From the NCBI GenBank assembly GCA_024239055.1, contig JANBVJ010000001.1, forward strand, positions 62,001-126,000: a stretch of DNA of 64,000 nucleotides. Direction: 5' to 3'. The notes below the pieces were generated by a model, which did not search any database, was not told the origin of the DNA, and was given only the letters and a program-made list of their open reading frames with translations. This DNA is from Patescibacteria group bacterium. Lineage in GTDB: Bacteria > Patescibacteria > Paceibacteria > Paceibacterales > UBA10102. Made by a program: the position numbers and the translations under genes. This document shows positions 7,662 to 15,594 of this stretch, in pieces. Position 1 is the stretch's first letter. Each line of letters begins with the position of its first letter.

Positions 7662-7667
7662 TATAAT
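7662..7667 (+). promoter_or_regulatory. -10 box TATAAT of the PPC-domain gene
   Basis: TATAAT ends 6 nt before the ATG at 7674; leaderless spacing. Confidence 0.68.
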
Positions 7668-7673
7668 AGATGT

Positions 7674-8096
7674 ATGAAAGTAATTCTTAAAGATAACAAT
7701 ACATACATTCTTTCTTGCGCAAGGGATGAGGAAATAATGTCAGAACTCAAGAAGTTTGCAGAAAAAAACAATATTAAAGCTGCATCCTTTTCTATTATTG
7801 GGGCGTCCAAAGAGGTAGAGCTCGCCTGGTATGATGTTGATATAAAAGAGTACACTACCAAGGTATTTAAAGAGAAACTTGAAATTTTAAGTATGCTGGG
7901 AAGCATAGGTATAATGAATGGAGATATAATTGTTCATAGTCATGGAGTCTTCTCTAACAAGAAGATGCAGACAATGGGAGGACACGTTAATAAAGTTGTG
8001 GTGGCTGCAGCTTGCGAGATTATCCTGCAAAAACTTAAAGGAACAATTAAAAGAGAATATTCCAAAGAGATTGGACTGAATCTTATGGAAGAATGA
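7674..8096 (+). CDS. PPC (DUF296) domain protein
   Basis: 140 residues covering a single PPC/DUF296 domain. The conserved run is HSHGVFSNKKMQTMGGHV (about 83-100), whose histidines bind metal in characterised structures. In bacteria such proteins occur alone and their biochemical role is uncertain; in plants the domain sits in AT-hook proteins. The stop codon overlaps the start of the glycosidase gene (ATGA), indicating translational coupling. Confidence 0.8.
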   Translation: MKVILKDNNTYILSCARDEEIMSELKKFAEKNNIKAASFSIIGASKEVELAWYDVDIKEYTTKVFKEKLEILSMLGSIGIMNGDIIVHSHGVFSNKKMQTMGGHVNKVVVAAACEIILQKLKGTIKREYSKEIGLNLMEE

Positions 8097-9157
8097 AGTA
8101 TATCCTTCCTGTAACGCTTGTTATAGCGGTTGTTTTAGTAGGCGCTGTTTTATTTTTTATTCAGATTGAACCTGAAGCTCAGGAAGAAAAAGAGATTTTA
8201 TCTCTCAAAGATGCGTTAGGTCAGATGCTCATTATTGGCTTTGACGGAACTGAGGTAACGCCTGATTTGGAAAGACTTATAAAAGACATTCATCCGGGAG
8301 GCGTGCTTTTACTATCGCGTAACCTTGAGAATGCAGAGCAGACAAAAGTTTTAGTTGAAGATTTACAGAAGTTAAGCTTAAAAGAGACGGGAGTTTCTCT
8401 GTTCGTTGCAGCTGACCAAGAGGGAGGTATGGTTTCTACGGTGTACTGGGCAGAGGAGACTGCGCAGTATGATCTTGAGAATATGGAGGAGGCATCGCAG
8501 GTTGGGGAGAGGAGAGCTAAAGAGTTGATTGATGTTGGAATTAATATGAATTTGGCTCCGGTACTCGATAGCAGGGAGAGGGGTGATTTTCTATTTCCTC
8601 GTTCCTTTCAGAAAAGAGATGAGCAGGCATTTATTTTGGCACAAGCCTTAATAGAAAGTCATGAGGCGGAAGGAGTGTTTGCCGTACCAAAGCATTTTCC
8701 AGGATATGACGGTATTACACAGAATCCAGAGCAGGGAAGTATTCCTTATGTAGAGAATGTTCCAGATACGCTTTTATTTGAATATGTGCTTGATGTTATT
8801 AAACCTGGTATTGTCATGCTCTCACATGTTGTGTATGAGGAGTTAGATGCCAATCCCTTACCTTTATCATTGAAGGGCATTGAATTTGCCAGAGAAAAAC
8901 TCGGCAATAATGTTTTACTTATGTCAGATGATTTATTGAGTGAGTCTTTTGTCAAAGCGTATGAAACTTCTGATATCTTAAGCAAGGCTTTAGTAGCTGG
9001 AGTAGACATTCTCTTGGTCGCCGGATATCCAGATACCGATGTTATAGGAGAGGCATATGGCAGTCTTCTTAAAAAAGTGGAGGCGGATGAAGTATTGCAG
9101 GAAAGAGTACGTGACGTGGCTCAAAGAGTGATTGAGATAAAACAGAAACTAAGGTAA
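8093..9157 (+). CDS. Membrane-anchored glycoside hydrolase family 3 (NagZ-like) protein with altered catalytic loop
   Basis: 354 residues. A transmembrane anchor (about 4-23) precedes a GH3 TIM barrel: GQMLIIGFDG, ADQEGG (about 107-112) and VPKHFPG (198-204) are recognisable. The predicted nucleophile lies in MSDDL (Asp279 or Asp280). In NagZ-type enzymes KHFPGHGD is followed by a D-S-H motif supplying the acid/base histidine; here the sequence is KHFPGYDGITQNPEQG and no DSH is present. Activity on peptidoglycan N-acetylhexosamines is the family expectation, but the changed loop makes the mechanism uncertain. Outside-facing location is inferred from the anchor. Confidence 0.78.
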   Translation: MKYILPVTLVIAVVLVGAVLFFIQIEPEAQEEKEILSLKDALGQMLIIGFDGTEVTPDLERLIKDIHPGGVLLLSRNLENAEQTKVLVEDLQKLSLKETGVSLFVAADQEGGMVSTVYWAEETAQYDLENMEEASQVGERRAKELIDVGINMNLAPVLDSRERGDFLFPRSFQKRDEQAFILAQALIESHEAEGVFAVPKHFPGYDGITQNPEQGSIPYVENVPDTLLFEYVLDVIKPGIVMLSHVVYEELDANPLPLSLKGIEFAREKLGNNVLLMSDDLLSESFVKAYETSDILSKALVAGVDILLVAGYPDTDVIGEAYGSLLKKVEADEVLQERVRDVAQRVIEIKQKLR

Positions 9158-9160
9158 AAT
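9155..9160 (+). promoter_or_regulatory. -10 box TAAAAT inside the end of the glycosidase gene
   Basis: TAAAAT overlaps the upstream stop codon and ends 6 nt before the ATG at 9167, so the nuclease gene may be transcribed as a leaderless mRNA of its own. Confidence 0.55.
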
Positions 9161-9166
9161 ATTGAT

Positions 9167-9919
9167 ATGTCACAATACTATTCAGGGAAAAGAACAAGGA
9201 ATATCTTTGATTCCAAGTCAAAAGAACCATTTCGTTTGAGCAGGTCACGCGTGGATAACTTTTTAAGATGTCAAAAGTGTTTTTATTTAGATAGAAGATT
9301 AGGGGTGGATCAGCCACCAGGGTATCCTTTTACATTAAATAACGCGGTGGATAAATTATTGAAAAAGGAGTTTGATATTCACAGGAAAGCGAAAACCATC
9401 CATCCTTTAATGGAGCACTACGGAATTGATGCCATCCCCTTTCAGCATGAGAAGCTGGATGAGTGGAGAGAAAACTTTAAGGGAGTTCAGTATTTACATG
9501 AACCATCAAACTTTCTGGTGACGGGGGCTGTTGATGATGTTTGGATAAATCCAGAAGGGGAGCTTATTGTGGTGGACTACAAAGCTACCTCAAAGGATGG
9601 TGAGGTGTCTTTGGATGCGGAGTGGCAGGATGGATATAAACGTCAGCTGGAGTTCTATCAGTGGCTGCTGCGTCAGAATGGATTTAAGGTTTCAGATACA
9701 GGATACTTTGTATATGTAAATGGAAAGACTGATTTGGAGGCATTTGATTCAAAGCTGGAGTTTGATATGAAGATTCTTCCTTATACAGGGTCGGACGAAT
9801 GGGTTGAGGATGCTTTAATAGGTGCAAAGAAGTGTCTTTCTGCCAATACTATTCCAGAAGCCCACGATGACTGTGACTATTGCCTGTATAGGAAATCTGC
9901 GAGAGATGTGCAATCATAG
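9167..9919 (+). CDS. Cas4/RecB-like PD-(D/E)XK nuclease-domain protein
   Basis: 250 residues. LSRSRVDNFLRCQKCFYL (about 24-41) resembles the start of RecB-family nucleases with two cysteines. The catalytic core reads GAVDDVW (Asp about 122-123) and LIVVDYKAT (about 132-140, D-x-K). The C-terminus has CDYCLYRK, and with the first cysteine pair this could bind an Fe-S cluster as in Cas4 or AddB. There is no CRISPR array or cas1 nearby, so a general DNA-repair nuclease is more likely than an adaptation factor. It lies 5 nt upstream of the MscS gene. Confidence 0.75.
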   Translation: MSQYYSGKRTRNIFDSKSKEPFRLSRSRVDNFLRCQKCFYLDRRLGVDQPPGYPFTLNNAVDKLLKKEFDIHRKAKTIHPLMEHYGIDAIPFQHEKLDEWRENFKGVQYLHEPSNFLVTGAVDDVWINPEGELIVVDYKATSKDGEVSLDAEWQDGYKRQLEFYQWLLRQNGFKVSDTGYFVYVNGKTDLEAFDSKLEFDMKILPYTGSDEWVEDALIGAKKCLSANTIPEAHDDCDYCLYRKSARDVQS

Positions 9920-9924
9920 TATTT

Positions 9925-10446
9925 ATGGAACTTATTCAAAACTTCTTAACAATTGATATAGTAGCGTCTTACGGCAAAGACATATTATTTATTGTACTCT
10001 TACTTATCTTTGGAAAGTTACTACTGCGCAAGCTAGTAAGAAGGTTAGTAGAAACAACAGAAGATGATGGCAATATTGTTCATCAGAGAGCAGAAACATT
10101 AGGCAAGGTTGTTGTATCTATTGGGAATGCAGTGATTTACAGCATAGTTTTACTAATGATTTTAGATTTGTTTGGAATTGATATTCGTCCAATACTGGCG
10201 GGAGCCGGAGTTATTGGTTTAGCTATTGGGTTTGGAGCACAATCTTTAGTGAAGGAATTTGTAGCAGGTCTGTTTATTCTCATGGAAGGCCAGTATGGTG
10301 TGGGGGATAAGGTAAAGATTGGTTCTGCTGAAGGAGAGGTTATTATGATTACAATGCGCTCTACGGTATTAAAGAATCCAAAAGGAGGAAAGATTTATTT
10401 GTCTAATGGTTCTGTAAATAATGTAATTAATTATTCTCAGAAGTAG
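9925..10446 (+). CDS. Short MscS-family mechanosensitive channel
   Basis: 173 residues. A first membrane helix (about 12-35), a second (about 65-85) and the pore helix with the Gly/Ala pattern (LAGAGVIGLAIGFGAQSLVK, about 91-110) are followed by the beta domain (GQYGVGDKVKIG, GEVIMITMRST). The C-terminal mixed domain of E. coli MscS is missing, giving a minimal channel for release of osmotic pressure. A terminator follows immediately. Confidence 0.87.
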   Translation: MELIQNFLTIDIVASYGKDILFIVLLLIFGKLLLRKLVRRLVETTEDDGNIVHQRAETLGKVVVSIGNAVIYSIVLLMILDLFGIDIRPILAGAGVIGLAIGFGAQSLVKEFVAGLFILMEGQYGVGDKVKIGSAEGEVIMITMRSTVLKNPKGGKIYLSNGSVNNVINYSQK

Positions 10447-10454
10447 ATAGTGAA

Positions 10455-10478
10455 AATCGCCAAGCAGGCGGTTTTTTT
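10455..10478 (+). terminator. Rho-independent terminator after mscS
   Basis: CGCC-AAGCA-GGCG hairpin followed by seven Ts. Confidence 0.85.
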
Positions 10479-10580
10479 GATACAAAAGTATTAGATTTCT
10501 TGAAATTTGTAAGATTTTAATCTATAGTTGATTTGACACTGTTTTTCGTTGTTCTTTTTTTATTCCCATAGGAGGGGATT

Positions 10581-11255
10581 ATGAATTCACGTTTGTGGAT
10601 CGTCCTCTCCGGAGTGACGATTATAGTACCGTTTGTCGTAGTTCCCTTTGCGCTCTACTTCGTGAAGGATGGGCTGCCTATCTTGAATGGGTTCTACGGA
10701 TATCTCACTATTGCAATTATTGGAGTTGTTACAAACGCTACTTTTATCATTCCAACTCCTACGATGATGCCCGTGGTTGTAGAGATTGCAGATCGCAATT
10801 CTCTTTTCTTGATTGCAGGCACATATGCTTTCTTCGCCGCATTTGGTGAGAGTACTGGTTATTTTGCCGGCGATTTTATCAATAAGATTTCCGCGATACG
10901 GGATTCCAGGATACATCAGTTCCTTGAGGAGAAGATGAAGGGTGGAAAGAAGACTGGAGTCATTCTCTTTATTCTCGCTGTCTTTCCGGTTTCTCCGTTC
11001 GATATCGGGGGAGCTATTGCAGGAAATGCCGGATATCCTTGGCGATGGTTCTGGGTAGTCACATTTATTGGCAGATGGCTGAAGTATTGGTACCTCATTC
11101 CATTCTGGGAGATTGCTGAGAGATGGATATCCAAAATTCCATGGGTTGGAAACATTGCAGGACTGCTCATGGTCGTCATCTTTCTGATTGCTATTCTGGT
11201 AGCTAACCGCATTATGAACGGCGGGAGAAAGAAAATCGTAGAGGCAGGGTCATAG
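10581..11255 (+). CDS. VTT/DedA-like (SNARE-associated) membrane protein
   Basis: 224 residues with about five membrane helices. Features like those of the DedA/VTT superfamily are a re-entrant region (IPTPTMMPVVVEIA), AAFGESTGYFAGDFI, and FILAVFPVSPFDIGGAIAGNAGYPWRWFW. DedA-family proteins move lipids or ions across the inner membrane. A strong Shine-Dalgarno sequence (AGGAGGGG, about 10571-10578) fixes the start. Codon use is richer in C-ending codons than in neighbours, which together with the Shine-Dalgarno sequence suggests either high expression or a different origin. A terminator overlaps the stop codon. Confidence 0.72.
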   Translation: MNSRLWIVLSGVTIIVPFVVVPFALYFVKDGLPILNGFYGYLTIAIIGVVTNATFIIPTPTMMPVVVEIADRNSLFLIAGTYAFFAAFGESTGYFAGDFINKISAIRDSRIHQFLEEKMKGGKKTGVILFILAVFPVSPFDIGGAIAGNAGYPWRWFWVVTFIGRWLKYWYLIPFWEIAERWISKIPWVGNIAGLLMVVIFLIAILVANRIMNGGRKKIVEAGS

Positions 11256-11268
11256 ATTCTGCCTTTTT
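11241..11268 (+). terminator. Terminator overlapping the stop codon of the VTT-like gene
   Basis: GGCAGG..TCTGCC hairpin followed by TTTTTT; the TAG at 11253-11255 lies in the loop. Confidence 0.82.
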
Positions 11269-11307
11269 TCTTGCTTTTGTTTTAGTTTGTGTTCACAATG
11301 CAATCAT

Positions 11308-12372
11308 ATGTCATTTTCCGTAGGTATTGTGGGTCTGCCAAATGTAGGGAAGTCCACCCTGTTTGCAGCTCTCACCAGAAAACAAGTAGATATTGCAAAT
11401 TACCCTTTCTGCACCATTGAAAAGAATGTAGGGATTGTGCGTGTTCCAGACGAGCGGCTTGAGAAGTTGACTGAGCTGTTTCATTCAGAAAAAACAATCC
11501 CAACTGTTATTGAGTTTGTAGATATTGCCGGTTTAGTCAGAGGGGCGAATAAGGGAGAAGGATTGGGTAATCAGTTTCTTGCTGAGATAAGAGAAGTGAA
11601 GGCAATCCTCCAGGTAGTGAGATGTTTTGAGGATTCAGATATTGCCCATGTGGAGGAGACTATTGATCCTCTTCGTGATATTGAGATTATTGAAACAGAA
11701 CTTCTCTTAAAAGATTTGGATACCGTAAAGAAGAGAATCTTTAAGGCTGAAAAAGAGATTAGGTCTGAAGATAAAAAAGCAAAAGCGCAGTATGAGATAC
11801 TCTTGCAGTTGCAGTCAGCTTTGAGCAACGGTACAACAGCATTTAAGTTTATGGAGCAGAATGAGGGGAGTGAGAAGGTTATCTTAGACCTTCAGCTTCT
11901 TTCCTCCATACCCGTTTTATATATATTAAACTGTGAGGGAGATAAGGCTCCTAAAGAAGTTGAGGAAAAGATAAAGAGCATGGGTAGTTTGTTTGTTGCA
12001 CTGAACGTAAAAGATGAGTTTGAATATGCCGGATTTACCCTAGAGGAGATGGAAGAACTTGGAGCTAAAGAACGAAGACTTCCTTTATTAATTAAAAAGG
12101 CCTATGAAATGCTTAATCTTATAACTTTCCTTACAACAGGGTCTGATGAAACCAGAGCCTGGACTATAGAAAAGGGTGACTTAGCTCCGGAAGCCGCAGG
12201 TGTTATTCATACAGATTTTAAAGACAAGTTTATTAAGGCTGTCGTTATTCAGTGGGATGAGCTTGTTAAGGCTGGAGGATTGGCAGAAGCCATGGCTCAG
12301 GGATTAATACGTACAGAGGGTAAAGATTATGTAGTCAAAGACGGAGATGTTATTGAGATAAAGCACGGTTGA
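11308..12372 (+). CDS. ychF: Ribosome-associated ATPase/GTPase YchF (OLA1 family)
   Basis: 354 residues, close to the 363 of E. coli. G1 is GLPNVGKSTL near the N-terminus; G3 is DIAGLVRGA; G4-like NxxE replaces NKxD (ILNCEGD), the hallmark of this ATP-preferring family. A coiled-coil segment (about 120-180) and a C-terminal TGS domain (GDLAPEAAGVIHTDF, then DVIEIKHG) complete it. It binds ribosomes and takes part in stress and translation control. The ATG at 11308 is preferred over an upstream in-frame ATG because homologues begin with MSF/MGF just before the P-loop. Confidence 0.95.
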   Translation: MSFSVGIVGLPNVGKSTLFAALTRKQVDIANYPFCTIEKNVGIVRVPDERLEKLTELFHSEKTIPTVIEFVDIAGLVRGANKGEGLGNQFLAEIREVKAILQVVRCFEDSDIAHVEETIDPLRDIEIIETELLLKDLDTVKKRIFKAEKEIRSEDKKAKAQYEILLQLQSALSNGTTAFKFMEQNEGSEKVILDLQLLSSIPVLYILNCEGDKAPKEVEEKIKSMGSLFVALNVKDEFEYAGFTLEEMEELGAKERRLPLLIKKAYEMLNLITFLTTGSDETRAWTIEKGDLAPEAAGVIHTDFKDKFIKAVVIQWDELVKAGGLAEAMAQGLIRTEGKDYVVKDGDVIEIKHG

Positions 12373-12444
12373 TAAAATCGATTTACTGTGGTAAGTTCAT
12401 TTTATCGAACAGTTCGTTAAAACAGCAGCCGAAAGGCCTGATAA
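12373..12444 (+). promoter_or_regulatory. Structured spacer before the 12445 gene
   Basis: GATAAAAT and ATTTTATC form an inverted repeat around 12372-12405, and GCC-GAAA-GGC forms a tetraloop hairpin about 10 nt before the next start. No Shine-Dalgarno sequence is visible. It may be a weak terminator plus leader; function unassigned. Confidence 0.3.
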
Positions 12445-12942
12445 ATGTTAACTCTACTAGATCGAGAGAGTGTAGAAGAAGAAATAAGAGAATTAAAGAA
12501 CATCCCAATGGCTTTCGTGCTAGGGAGTATCTTTCTTAAGTTTGCCAACATGGATGAGGTTTATGCGAGGGATAGATTTCATTCTAATGTATCTGCGCCA
12601 GGATCTTTTCTTTCTATTTCGCTCTCATGGAGATCTGATTTAGATTACAACAAAGCAGAAGCAAAGCTTATCCTCTGGAGAGGACATATTGATAAAGATA
12701 AGGGAGGGCTTAATCCTTTTTCTTCTGAATTTGTTACGCTTGTTGCCGGTGCAGCTGATGGTGGTATATGGAGAGCAGATAAGGGCCAAGAGAGAAAATT
12801 TCGTATCTTAGTATCAGTCTCAGGTTTTAATTTTCCTGAAACTGATGGAAGATGGCTCATGAATGTGTTTCTACCTTATTTCAGTTCTATGGCAACAGAG
12901 CTCCACCTTGATGTTTCAGAGTATGCATCATTCTGGGAGTAA
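12445..12942 (+). CDS. Hypothetical protein, 165 residues
   Basis: I do not recognise the family. The sequence is soluble, with no signal peptide or membrane segment. It alternates beta-like stretches (SFLSISLSWRSDL, AEAKLILWRGHI, FRILVSVSGFNF) with charged turns, has a single Arg-Asp rich region at about 40-46 and ends in aromatic residues (YASFWE). Codon use resembles the neighbours. It follows ychF by 72 nt and is bounded by a bidirectional terminator, so it is probably expressed alone or by read-through from ychF. Confidence 0.6.
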   Translation: MLTLLDRESVEEEIRELKNIPMAFVLGSIFLKFANMDEVYARDRFHSNVSAPGSFLSISLSWRSDLDYNKAEAKLILWRGHIDKDKGGLNPFSSEFVTLVAGAADGGIWRADKGQERKFRILVSVSGFNFPETDGRWLMNVFLPYFSSMATELHLDVSEYASFWE

Positions 12943-12966
12943 TCATTAAGAGTGATTTTCTTCAAG

Positions 12967-12993
12967 AAAGTCTCGTTTTTAACGGGACTTTTT
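12967..12993. terminator. Bidirectional terminator between convergent genes
   Basis: AAAGTCTCGTT pairs with AACGGGACTTT, with T-runs on both strands. It serves the gene ending at 12942 on the plus strand and overlaps the 3' end of the minus-strand gene. Confidence 0.78.
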
Positions 12994-14122
12994 AATATAT
13001 AAAGGTATCTACAATCCGCCCATCCTTATCTAAGAGCTTAAGGGTGTCGTGACGATCCCTAGTGAAATCTCTTTCCATATAAATATGCCACTCGTTTTTG
13101 GTAAAGTCGCTGTCGTTTTTATGCAGGTTATAGCAGGCGCTGTAATTAAAACGGTCTTGAATATATGAAAGGCATTCAGAATCTGTTGCGACAGCTGGAA
13201 TATTTGCATGATTAGGTATAGTGCAGGATGAGAAGCTAATGTCTTTTAAGATAAAGTCTTGGCAAGGAATTCGCAAATATCTTAGGTCCCGTTCAGTAGG
13301 TTTATCAGGACATGAGGATGAGATAGATAAGGGGAATGTGTAGTACTGTTTTAAATATCCCATGCAGATATTTGGACGAAAGCTTATGTTTCTTCCAAAG
13401 GGGCTTTTTTCAGCTGTCAGATAGACAGCATCTCCTCTGCGCAGATTAATGTTGTTTGTGCCAGTAAAGTTGATTGCTTGGGGTATTTTTTCAATACCAA
13501 GAGGAATTGTAAATCCTCCTAATTCTCCCTCTATTCTCCATCCTGTTATATTTATCTTTTCATCTGATGTGAGATTTGGACGTAATGTAATAAGAAGTTT
13601 TCTGGTTGCACTTTCTTGACGTACGCTTCTGATATCTACCTTCCCATAATATTCAGATGTGTTTATGGTAAATGTGTAGGAGGCGGGAGTATAGTCTACT
13701 TCTCCTTTATATTTTGACCTTACTTTAAAGGTGTACTCATTTGGACCTAATGGTAGTTTTATAGTACGTTTTGCAGAAGAGGTTGGTTTCCAGTATTTGT
13801 CTATTCCAGCAATATATGTTTCATAAGTTATTCTTACATTATCTTCTGGGATGATACTGCCTGAAAACTCAAAGATTACGGTGTTAGTATTATTTCCATC
13901 TTCGGGTTCCTTTGTTATTTCAGTATCTAATATAAAGCTTACTGTGGATGTTACGGTTGAGCTGGAGCCCGATGGTGTCTGTACTTCAGGCGTCAGAACT
14001 GATCTATCTTGGAGCGTATTAAGAGAGGGCAGACCAAAATCAACACCTTCAAAGATATTTCCTCCTATGCTAAATCCCGCAATAGCAAGGATTATGAGAA
14101 GCGGAATAAGAATGATTGGCAT
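12992..14122 (-). CDS. Membrane-anchored exported protein with Ig-like and lamin-tail-like domains
   Basis: 376 residues. One N-terminal transmembrane anchor (about 2-21, MPIILIPLLIILAIAGFSIG) is followed by a Ser/Thr-rich linker, a beta domain at about 65-155 (EFSGSIIPEDNVRITYET, YTFKVRSKYKG) resembling a fibronectin/Ig fold, and a second part at about 158-376. That part has features of split lamin-tail domains (INITGWRIEG, INLRRGDAVYLTA, then KLLDKDGRIVDTFIY at the very end). Six or more cysteines between about 250 and 325 probably form disulfides. The family appears in CPR genomes without known function; extracellular display is inferred. Start supported by a -10 box at leaderless spacing. 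Confidence 0.68.
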   Translation of the reverse strand: MPIILIPLLIILAIAGFSIGGNIFEGVDFGLPSLNTLQDRSVLTPEVQTPSGSSSTVTSTVSFILDTEITKEPEDGNNTNTVIFEFSGSIIPEDNVRITYETYIAGIDKYWKPTSSAKRTIKLPLGPNEYTFKVRSKYKGEVDYTPASYTFTINTSEYYGKVDIRSVRQESATRKLLITLRPNLTSDEKINITGWRIEGELGGFTIPLGIEKIPQAINFTGTNNINLRRGDAVYLTAEKSPFGRNISFRPNICMGYLKQYYTFPLSISSSCPDKPTERDLRYLRIPCQDFILKDISFSSCTIPNHANIPAVATDSECLSYIQDRFNYSACYNLHKNDSDFTKNEWHIYMERDFTRDRHDTLKLLDKDGRIVDTFIY

Positions 14123-14128
14123 TACTGT

Positions 14129-14134
14129 ATTATA
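14129..14134 (-). promoter_or_regulatory. -10 box of the minus-strand surface gene
   Basis: On the minus strand TATAAT ends 6 nt before the ATG at 14122. It is back-to-back with the promoter of the CofE-like gene. Confidence 0.65.
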
Positions 14135-14141
14135 CTACAAT

Positions 14142-14169
14142 TTGAGTTCAAGTGGGACTCTGGTATAAT
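14142..14169 (+). promoter_or_regulatory. Promoter TTGAGT-16-TATAAT of the CofE-like gene
   Basis: -35 TTGAGT at 14142-14147 and -10 TATAAT at 14164-14169, 6 nt before the ATG at 14176. The spacing selects this ATG over the one at 14152. Confidence 0.72.
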
Positions 14170-14175
14170 CCTTTT

Positions 14176-14919
14176 ATGAAGATTACTGCGATAAAGACCC
14201 ATAAGATTACGGTTAAAGATACGGATTTGTTTTTGGTATTAGATAAGTATCTTCCTAAACTCAAGGAGGGTTCTGTTGTTGCCATTACTTCAAAGATAAT
14301 AGCCATATGCGAGGGTAGGGTGGCTGATCCCAAAGATGTAGATAAAGATGAGTTAATAAAGCGGGAAGCTGAGGCTTACTTACCACGATCTAAAAGCAAA
14401 TATAATTTATTGGTGACTCTAAAGAATAATATGATTGTTCCTTCTGCTGGAATTGATGAATCAAATGCAGATGGTCTCTATGTACTATGGCCTGAGGATT
14501 CGCAAAAGACAGCAAATAAGGTAAGAGAATATTTAGAAAAGAAGTTTAAAATTAAAAATGTGGGAGTTGTTATTACAGATAGCCGAACATCCCCATTGCG
14601 ATGGGGGGTGACTGGTATTTCATTGGCACACTCTGGGTTTTCTGCTCTGAATAATTATATTGGAAAGAAAGATATCTTTAAAAGGGTATTAAATATGACT
14701 ATGACAAATGTAGCTGATGGTTTGGCGGGAGCTGCTGTGCTTTTAATGGGGGAGGGAGCAGAACAAACACCCTTGGCTATTATTGAGGATGTTAAGTTTG
14801 TGAAGTTTCAAGGAAGAAATCCTACAACAAAAGAATTAAAGCAGCTGTGTATTAAGATTGAAGATGACATTTATGGACCTATGTTAAAGGGAGTGAAGTG
14901 GCGAAAGGGTGGTTCTTGA
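14176..14919 (+). CDS. CofE-like gamma-glutamyl ligase
   Basis: 247 residues. LKEGSVVAITSKIIAICEGR, DESNADGLYVLWP, VVITDSRTSPLRWGVTG and ADGLAGAAVLLMGEGAEQTPL correspond to conserved blocks of F420-0:gamma-glutamyl ligase (CofE). Archaeal CofE adds glutamates to coenzyme F420 with GTP. No other F420 genes are visible, so in this cell the enzyme may glutamylate a folate or other cofactor; stand-alone CofE-like proteins are often labelled as putative folate gamma-glutamate ligases. A redox gene cluster follows downstream. Confidence 0.82.
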   Translation: MKITAIKTHKITVKDTDLFLVLDKYLPKLKEGSVVAITSKIIAICEGRVADPKDVDKDELIKREAEAYLPRSKSKYNLLVTLKNNMIVPSAGIDESNADGLYVLWPEDSQKTANKVREYLEKKFKIKNVGVVITDSRTSPLRWGVTGISLAHSGFSALNNYIGKKDIFKRVLNMTMTNVADGLAGAAVLLMGEGAEQTPLAIIEDVKFVKFQGRNPTTKELKQLCIKIEDDIYGPMLKGVKWRKGGS

Positions 14920-14965
14920 ACTGTGGATAACCATATCTCTTGACAGGGTTTGTTGGGTATGATAA

Positions 14966-14997
14966 CGTTTAAATACTTGTATAATCGTTTAAGTATT
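14966..14997 (+). promoter_or_regulatory. Predicted ArsR operator overlapping the -10 box
   Basis: CGTTTAAATA at 14966 is repeated as CGTTTAAGTA at 14986 (period 20). Within it AATACTT (14972-14978) and AAGTATT (14991-14997) form an inverted repeat flanking TATAAT at 14980-14985. Binding of the downstream ArsR-type regulator here would block its own transcription. Confidence 0.6.
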
Positions 14998-15000
14998 AAA

Positions 15001-15312
15001 ATGCTTACAACAAAAGAAATTGGAAAATTTAAAAAGAAGTTACAAGGAGGTGAGGATCATCTTGCTTTTATCTTTGAGGCACTCTCAAACCCTGCGCGTT
15101 TAAAGATATTTCGTCTGCTTTCAAAGCAGAAAGATATCTGCGTAACAGATGTTGCAAGGATACTTGGTGTGTCTGTACCAGCGGCTTCCTATCAGTTTCG
15201 TATTTTAGAGATGGTGGGATTAGTAGAGAAAGAGAGAATGGGAAAGATGATTTGTTACAAACTTAAAAAAGAAAATCCTATAGTTCGAAAGATAATAAGG
15301 ATTGTTGGGTAG
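15001..15312 (+). CDS. ArsR/SmtB-family winged-helix repressor
   Basis: 103 residues. The winged helix-turn-helix reads FEALSNPARLKIFRLL, ICVTDVARILGVSVPAASYQFRIL and GLVEKERMGKMICYKL, the standard ArsR pattern. The classical metal box ELCVCDL is replaced by DICVTDV with one cysteine, so metal sensing through that site is doubtful; a redox or other signal is possible. The ATG at 15001 lies 15 nt after the -10 box and directly after the proposed operator. Glutaredoxin, DUF3179, TlpA and CcdA genes follow on the same strand, making them plausible targets. Confidence 0.85.
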   Translation: MLTTKEIGKFKKKLQGGEDHLAFIFEALSNPARLKIFRLLSKQKDICVTDVARILGVSVPAASYQFRILEMVGLVEKERMGKMICYKLKKENPIVRKIIRIVG

Positions 15313-15344
15313 GTCGAAGATAAAAAATAAATGAAGAAAATGAA

Positions 15345-15584
15345 ATGGCAAAAGTAATACTATACACTACACCTACATGTGTGTACTGTAAGGCAGCAAA
15401 AGAGTTTTTTGAAGAGAACAATGTGGAGTATGAGGAGAAGGATGTCTCAAAAGATGAGGCAGATCTTCAGGAGATGGTAAAGAAGTCAGGTGGTATGGCG
15501 GTTCCCGTCATAGACATTGATGGGGAAATAGTTGTTGGTTTCAATAAGGATCAGGTTGCAGATCTATTAGGAGTAGGGAAATAA
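15345..15584 (+). CDS. Glutaredoxin-like (NrdH-type) protein
   Basis: 79 residues, one thioredoxin fold. Active site CVYC at about 11-14, cis-proline in GGMAVPVIDIDG, and a C-terminal helix GFNKDQVADLL. This is the short glutaredoxin type that reduces cytoplasmic disulfides, using glutathione or thioredoxin reductase. It lies between the ArsR gene and the DUF3179 gene in a run of thiol-redox genes. Confidence 0.88.
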   Translation: MAKVILYTTPTCVYCKAAKEFFEENNVEYEEKDVSKDEADLQEMVKKSGGMAVPVIDIDGEIVVGFNKDQVADLLGVGK

Positions 15585-15594
15585 CAGCTGATAT

